64,000 nt of DNA. It comes from Mesocentrotus franciscanus (Eukaryota > Echinodermata > Echinoidea > Camarodonta > Strongylocentrotidae). Below are positions 59,501-64,000 of this stretch, piece by piece. Numbering within the stretch: position 1 is the first letter of the stretch; every line of letters starts with the position of its first letter. The notes beneath the pieces were generated by a model. That model worked only from the letters and a program-made list of their open reading frames with translations, ran no database searches and was not told the origin of the DNA. A program made the position numbers and the translations under genes. The DNA is taken from assembly GCA_037976565.1 (NCBI GenBank), contig CP137668.1:25297906-25361905 (forward strand), in the 5' to 3' direction.

Positions 59501-61537
59501 GCACATATTTGTGCCACCTTGACTTGGCAGACCCAAATCAATTTTTTTTCTTAAGCTTGTCAGTGATTTTTAAATATTTAATTAGTGACAAACCTAGACA
59601 AATCATTATTATCTGGGCTGTCAACATTTTGTCAGATTTGTGCCCCCATCCCATAACAAAACCATGGATCCACCAGAATAGTTGATATTGTGCACAAATA
59701 ATCATTGCCAGTTTGTCTGAAAATTAAGCCTATACACCCATTTAAAGGTGATAGTATAAAGAAATTAATGAAATGCATGAGCATTTAAATATCACAACCA
59801 CCTTTTCTATGTAACATTGACCTATCCTTAACCTTATGAAGTTATGAGAATAAAATTGAACTTAATGCGTTTAAAGATTTTCTAATCTTTAAACGTATTT
59901 AAGATGAAGGGAAGCTTGGGCATTTGTAATTGAAATCGAACATGGATTTAGCATCAAGTTAAAAGTAATGATTATGCACATTAAAAAAGGGGACAATTGG
60001 ATCATTTTTCCCCTATGGGCTATGAATATAAATTTTAAAAGCTTTGTGTAAAGAGTTTAGTAAAACCTAAAGGCCTACTAGGAGGCACTTTAAGGGTTCA
60101 CTGAAAATGATGAAAGACTCACTTGTGCATTTTCCACAGCAGGTTCCATCTTTGCAGCATTCGCCAGTTTTACAGCAATCCTGTCCCGTGCAGGCACACT
60201 CCTTGCCCTCTGTGTTCAGAATTTAAAAAAGGAGAAAATATAATAACATAAATTAATTTAATAAAAGTAACAACAATTTTGAAACCACAAATCCATCATC
60301 AGTGCTTGTTGGTAAAAACTGTTGACAGTACTGTTGATGTAACAAGAATGAAAGAAACAGGCAAGAAAACATGACACAACTCATTTTTCACATACATTTG
60401 CAACGTACACCATTGAATGCAAATTTCCATGTGCACATCTACACACTTGACACTCATTTTGGGGTCCGTATAATTCAGACTTAATGTAGATTGTGCTTAG
60501 AAGTCTCATTAGCATAATATATGCATGAAGAGTAGGAATATTCTCCCTTTCTACCTAAATATTTGCCTCGATGAATAGATATTACGTAATCCTGTGTAAT
60601 AATAGTATGATTAAATAGGGTTTCTTTTAATTTAAAAGAAACCCTATTTCACACCGTATGCCGGTTGCAGGCAGGCTGTATTGTGATCGGGCGCCTCTCA
60701 TGGATATGGCCGCGTATGCACATAAAAATAAATCGAGCGGTGTGTTTAGCTAGAATTTAGAAACGCTACACCGTACACGCTAGACCGAAAATTTCTGTCT
60801 CTTTCCTTCGTTAGCCTCTGATTTGTGTAGGGTCGGCTCCTCTCTTTAGAGACAGAAGCCGACCATAGCGGCTGCATTGCAAACTAATGCTCGCGTCCGA
60901 GCAGTAAACTTATAGTTATACCCAAAATACTACATTTTACCCGATGCATTTATTATTGTAAATTAGGCCTAGGCTAAACTACATCGGTTCCACTTACCAG
61001 ATTGACTGTATGATTGATGCGTTTAAGGGTCTTTTTTCCGGATTTTCATCGCCGAAATTGAGCTCCGTGTTGAAATTCTTGCAGCCATATTTTGAAATGT
61101 TACTGCGCATGAAGGAAGATGACGTCATCCATTGACAGTAACAGTTTAAAATACGGCTGCAAGAATTTCAACACGGAGCTCAATTTCGGCGATGAAAATC
61201 CGGAATAAAGTCAATCTGGTAAGTGGAACCGATGTAGTTTAGCCTAGGCCTAATTTACAATAATAAATGCATCGGATATGCATCGGGTAAAATGTAGTAT
61301 TTTGGGCATAACTATAAGTTTACTGCTCGGACGCGAGCATTAGTTACAATGCAGCCGCTACGGTCGGCTTCTGTCTCTAAAGAGAGGAGCCGACCCTACC
61401 CAAATCAGAGGCTAACGAACGAAAGAGACAGAAATCTTCAGTCTACGTACACGCTAACCCGCAACCGGGTAGTTAACATTGTGATAAATTTCGACTTTTT
61501 TCTTACCCGTGCAGCAGACACACTTGACGTCAGGCAT
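59192..61537 (-). CDS. MT: Metallothionein, three coding exons
   Basis: Binds Zn, Cu and Cd in thiolate clusters in the cytosol. Coding exons are 61537-61507, 60209-60123 and 59268-59192: 195 bases, 64 residues plus TAG. Splice sites are canonical: donors GTAAGA and GTGAGT, acceptors CACAG and CACAG; both introns fall after codon position 1. The protein starts MPDVKCVCC, has ECCKDGTCCGKC in the middle and ends CSCTEGNCAC. It has 20 cysteines in the two-cluster pattern of sea urchin metallothioneins and no aromatic residues. Intron 1 (1.3 kb) holds a large inverted repeat and intron 2 a long (TA)n run. Upstream lie a TATA-like box and two metal-response elements, so metal induction through MTF-1 is expected. 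The duplicated flank at 1-3262 implies another copy to the left. The intact frame suggests it is functional. Confidence 0.96.
59424..59499. repeat. Poly(A) plus (TA)n microsatellite in intron 2
   Basis: About 17 A followed by roughly 29 TA dinucleotides, within metallothionein intron 2. Confidence 0.95.
60613..60649. repeat. Near-perfect 18+1+18 palindrome
   Basis: AAATAGGGTTTCTTTTAA and its exact reverse complement, separated by one T. Lies in metallothionein intron 1. Confidence 0.85.
60770..61462. repeat. Large inverted repeat in metallothionein intron 1
   Basis: Arms 60770-61105 and 61136-61462 are about 90% or more complementary, including GACAGAAGCCGACC, CTCGCGTCCGAGCAGTAAAC, TTAGGCCTAGGCTAAACTAC and CCGAAATTGAGCTCCGTG. 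The 30-base loop contains the palindrome TGACGTCA. No coding capacity is evident; a foldback element is likely. The intronic transcript could form a duplex of over 300 base pairs. Confidence 0.9.
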
Positions 61538-61662
61538 GGTGATAAAATTGAACTCGAGTTGTACGTTTATGAAGGTAATTTAAATCACACTCAGGTCGAT
61601 AAATGCTTTACTTCAGCTTCTCTATCATGTCCCTGTTCTGACAAACTCTGGTAAAATTCGGG

Positions 61663-61670
61663 TTTTTATG
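61663..61670 (-). promoter_or_regulatory. TATA-like box of metallothionein
   Basis: Reads CATAAAAA on the minus strand, about 125 bases upstream of the start codon and just downstream of two metal-response elements. Confidence 0.4.
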
Positions 61671-61688
61671 TGTTATTCACCAAAATCC

Positions 61689-61695
61689 GTGTGCA
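61689..61695 (-). promoter_or_regulatory. Metal-response element, proximal
   Basis: TGCACAC on the minus strand fits TGCRCNC, about 20 bases upstream of the TATA-like box. Confidence 0.6.
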
Positions 61696-61725
61696 AACAA
61701 ATAGGTAAACACGATACGTACCGTA

Positions 61726-61732
61726 TGCACGC
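61726..61732 (+). promoter_or_regulatory. Metal-response element, distal
   Basis: TGCACGC fits TGCRCNC exactly and matches strong metal-response elements, which work in either orientation. Window copy 1 begins just inside the equivalent site. Confidence 0.6.
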
Positions 61733-62111
61733 AAAACAGAGCTAGACAACCTGTTAGCGCGGTGTGGAGGTCGATATATCAAGGTACGGTGGGCGTTTTT
61801 AGTTTTGCCCACGCTCCTCTCAGGAATAGTGACAAGCTGTGTCGGATGAATAAGCGAAAGCGGTAAAATAGCATAGATGAATATTCCTGCTATTCGCCGG
61901 GGGGACGCCCTCCCCTCCCCCATACGCTTGCCCTCAAAGAAAAAAGTGTTGCTGAAATAGTACGAAAGTGAAAAGGTAACACTGTCAAGGTCTGTTAAGA
62001 CGTAAAGTTTCAAAACTGACCAAATAGTATTTCAAAATCAAATAGCACAATGACCTAGGGCCCTATTTAGGCATGCATAATATTGATAGGCCGGCGAATG
62101 ATTATTAAGAA

Positions 62112-62236
62112 AGGGAAAAAGAAGAAGAAGAAATAGAAGAAGAAGAAGCAGAAGCAGAAGAAAAAGAAAAAGAAGAAGAAGAAGAAGAAGAAGAAGAAGA
62201 AGGAGAAGAAGAAGAAGAAGAAGAAGAAAAAGGGGA
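62112..62236. repeat. (GAA)n microsatellite
   Basis: About 120 bases of GAA with few interruptions, much longer than the orthologous tract in copy 1 (367-417). Confidence 0.95.
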
Positions 62237-63564
62237 GGGGATAAAAGAAAACGATGCCGCGGACCCGGACATCACCGCCAGAAAATGTAACTACCCAGGC
62301 TCCAGTTCGAAATGTTCAACAACCAACAACAACCACCAGTCCACCACCACCAACAACAACAACAACACATCAACACCGGCGGCAACAACAACAAAACAAT
62401 AACTATGTAGGCCTACGAAATGAACCTAGCCCCCCATGCACACAACACACCATTCAAACTCAAAGTTCACTTGTCACTATACGCTCCTCCCCAATACCAG
62501 AGGGGAAGAAGGTCAAATATCTTAGTTGATGTCACTGATTTTATCTCTTATAAATAGAATAAAAACGCCTGGATTGGAGACGAGAGGATATAGAGTTCGC
62601 ACTATACAGTTGGGCTCCTGCTTGTTTTTGTATTGCTTATTGTTGCACCCGAAATGCATAAAAATGGAGCATGAACATAATTATTAAGAAAATATAAAAT
62701 TAATAAATAATGTTTAATTTCTATTGTTTTCTAAAAATTTAGCCTTCCCTGCATGCCCCAAGGGGTGGGGAGGGTGGGGGGATACAACTATAGTTATGAT
62801 CTGTTTTCTGTCATAATTTGTGATAAAGATTAAAACACCTTAATCAGAGACTAGAGGGTGTTGAGGTTTGCACTCGAGTAATGCTAGCCTGCTCGCGCTC
62901 ATTATTGCACACGAATGTGTGAATATTCAAAATTTAATATTTAAATACGTGACACGTACAGTGCAGCTTTTATAAGTTTGGCTAGGTTGTATCATGTGAC
63001 CAGCCTCGGTGTGGTTTCTGGATGGATAATAATGTTGAACTGCTCTTGTTTTCTAAAATTCGCTGAATAATCATCCTTTTAGCCGAAGCTCGAATATAAA
63101 TAAACTATTCATAATACCTGTATGTTATTGATATCCATTTGTAATTGGCTTTGGGCTTCGGACTTTATGAAGGACACAGGAAATATTTCATTGCAATTCC
63201 ATTTCAGGTTGGAATAATAAGTTATTCGCAAAAGGGTAGTTGTAGTTAATCTGTCGAAATCTAATGAAAGTTAATTATTCGAAGCTGAAATTAATTCAGA
63301 GAGTCGCAAGCCAAGGGATCGAGTGCCTCCCTCTATATGTGACACTTGAGTAGGCCTATATACCCTCCCGGCGGCTAACCCTGTGTAGATACAGAAGCCT
63401 TCTGAGGAGTTACATTACATATAATGTTGAGTAGGAATATCGATCAGTATCACTGAAAGTGTCTGGACGTTACCATTCACATTACGCAGCAAATAGAAAT
63501 AATATGTATGTTGGAAATCATCTGGCCTCATGGTTTATGACAAATTGCTGAAATCGCAAATAAT

Positions 63565-63950
63565 CAGAGGTGGCACTCCCGGGAGCACGGTGCAACCCTC
63601 CCCCCCCCAAAAAAAAAGAATTGTGCCCCAGTTTTACTTTGACAAAATGCGCCCAAGTTTTTGTAAGAATTGCCCCTTCCTTAAAAAAATGCTCCTCTTA
63701 TTTTGACATGTGCCCCTTTTCCTTTATAATAATTAGCGTCCTTGTACCATGTGATAAGTACCCCCCTCCCCCATTTTTAAAAATAAAAGCCTCGGCATAT
63801 CCTTTTTATAAATGCCCCTCATCTCTGGTAAGTGCCCCTTACCACCTCTGATAAGTGCTCCTTCACCTGATAATAATATTGCACCAATTCAAATCTGAGA
63901 GGTACACGTTTTACTTTGACAAGTGCCCCTTTTCCTGTGTAATAATACTA
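63565..63950. repeat. Degenerate TGCCCC tandem repeat (copy 2)
   Basis: Duplicate of the repeat at 2800-3310, with several unit and homopolymer length differences. Confidence 0.75.
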
Positions 63951-64000
63951 GCAGCTGCTGGACTCAAATAGAATATACATCCGATTTAAAATTTCTTTCA

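Larger units (their letters stand above)
61729..64000. repeat. Tandem segmental duplication, copy 2
   Basis: Direct copy of 1-3262, offset by 61,728 bases. It lacks the foldback block of copy 1 but has its own extra stretch (about 62400-62740). Continues past the window end. No coding gene; the CAA/CCA-rich frame at 62254-62529 is simple sequence. Confidence 0.9.

Noticed and set aside
61349..61654. 101-codon plus-strand frame over metallothionein exon 1
   Set aside because: Antisense shadow of exon 1 and of the intron inverted repeat.

Overview
This is animal (metazoan) DNA, most likely from a sea urchin. The clearest anchor is a three-exon metallothionein gene on the minus strand (59192-61537). 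Its 64 codons match the sea urchin metallothionein layout: 20 cysteines in CxC/CC/CxCC arrangements, an MPDVKC start and a short 20-cysteine protein. The host sequence is AT-rich, gene-poor, full of microsatellites and foldback repeats, and carries families common in echinoderms.

Layout. Positions 1-3262 and 61729-64000 are two direct copies of the same sequence, the 5' flank of a metallothionein gene. The window therefore spans almost one full 61.7-kb period of a tandem duplication, and the coding start of a second metallothionein copy should lie about 190 bases left of position 1. Positions 3-16 kb hold small non-autonomous elements (hAT-type, foldback, SINE-like), a hAT transposase fragment, and two paralogous single-exon genes with an AID/APOBEC-like cytidine deaminase signature. 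One of the pair (12945-13649) is intact. The other (7625-8453) is broken by a tiny hAT-like insertion.

Positions 16229-39438 are a nested transposon. The outer element is a Gmr1-like Ty3/gypsy LTR retrotransposon on the minus strand, with 1.7-kb near-identical LTRs, an ATGTA target duplication, primer-binding site and polypurine tract. Its integrase precedes its reverse transcriptase. Inside its pol gene sits a complete 14,984-bp Polinton/Maverick (19620-34603) with about 347-bp terminal inverted repeats and a 6-bp GATGTG duplication. The Polinton has two convergent gene blocks. The left block (plus strand) carries protein-primed DNA polymerase B, small basic or membrane proteins, an FtsK/HerA-type packaging ATPase and two small conserved proteins. 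The right block (minus strand) carries an adenovirus-type cysteine protease, double jelly-roll major capsid protein, a small basic virion-like protein, minor capsid protein, retroviral-type integrase, an acidic protein and a PC4-like single-stranded DNA-binding protein. Together these are the replication, integration, processing, packaging and capsid functions of a virus-like element. Nearly every Polinton gene is split by frameshifts, almost all of them one-base losses at homopolymers.

Positions 40-46 kb are mostly non-coding, with three foldback elements. Positions 46-57 kb hold a decayed multi-exon gene (50857-55464, minus strand) of a widespread transposase-like family, bracketed by clusters of a palindromically arranged motif containing GACGTTTTGCCGGGAA. 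A CT-rich minisatellite follows, then the metallothionein gene with a large inverted repeat in intron 1 and metal-response elements upstream.
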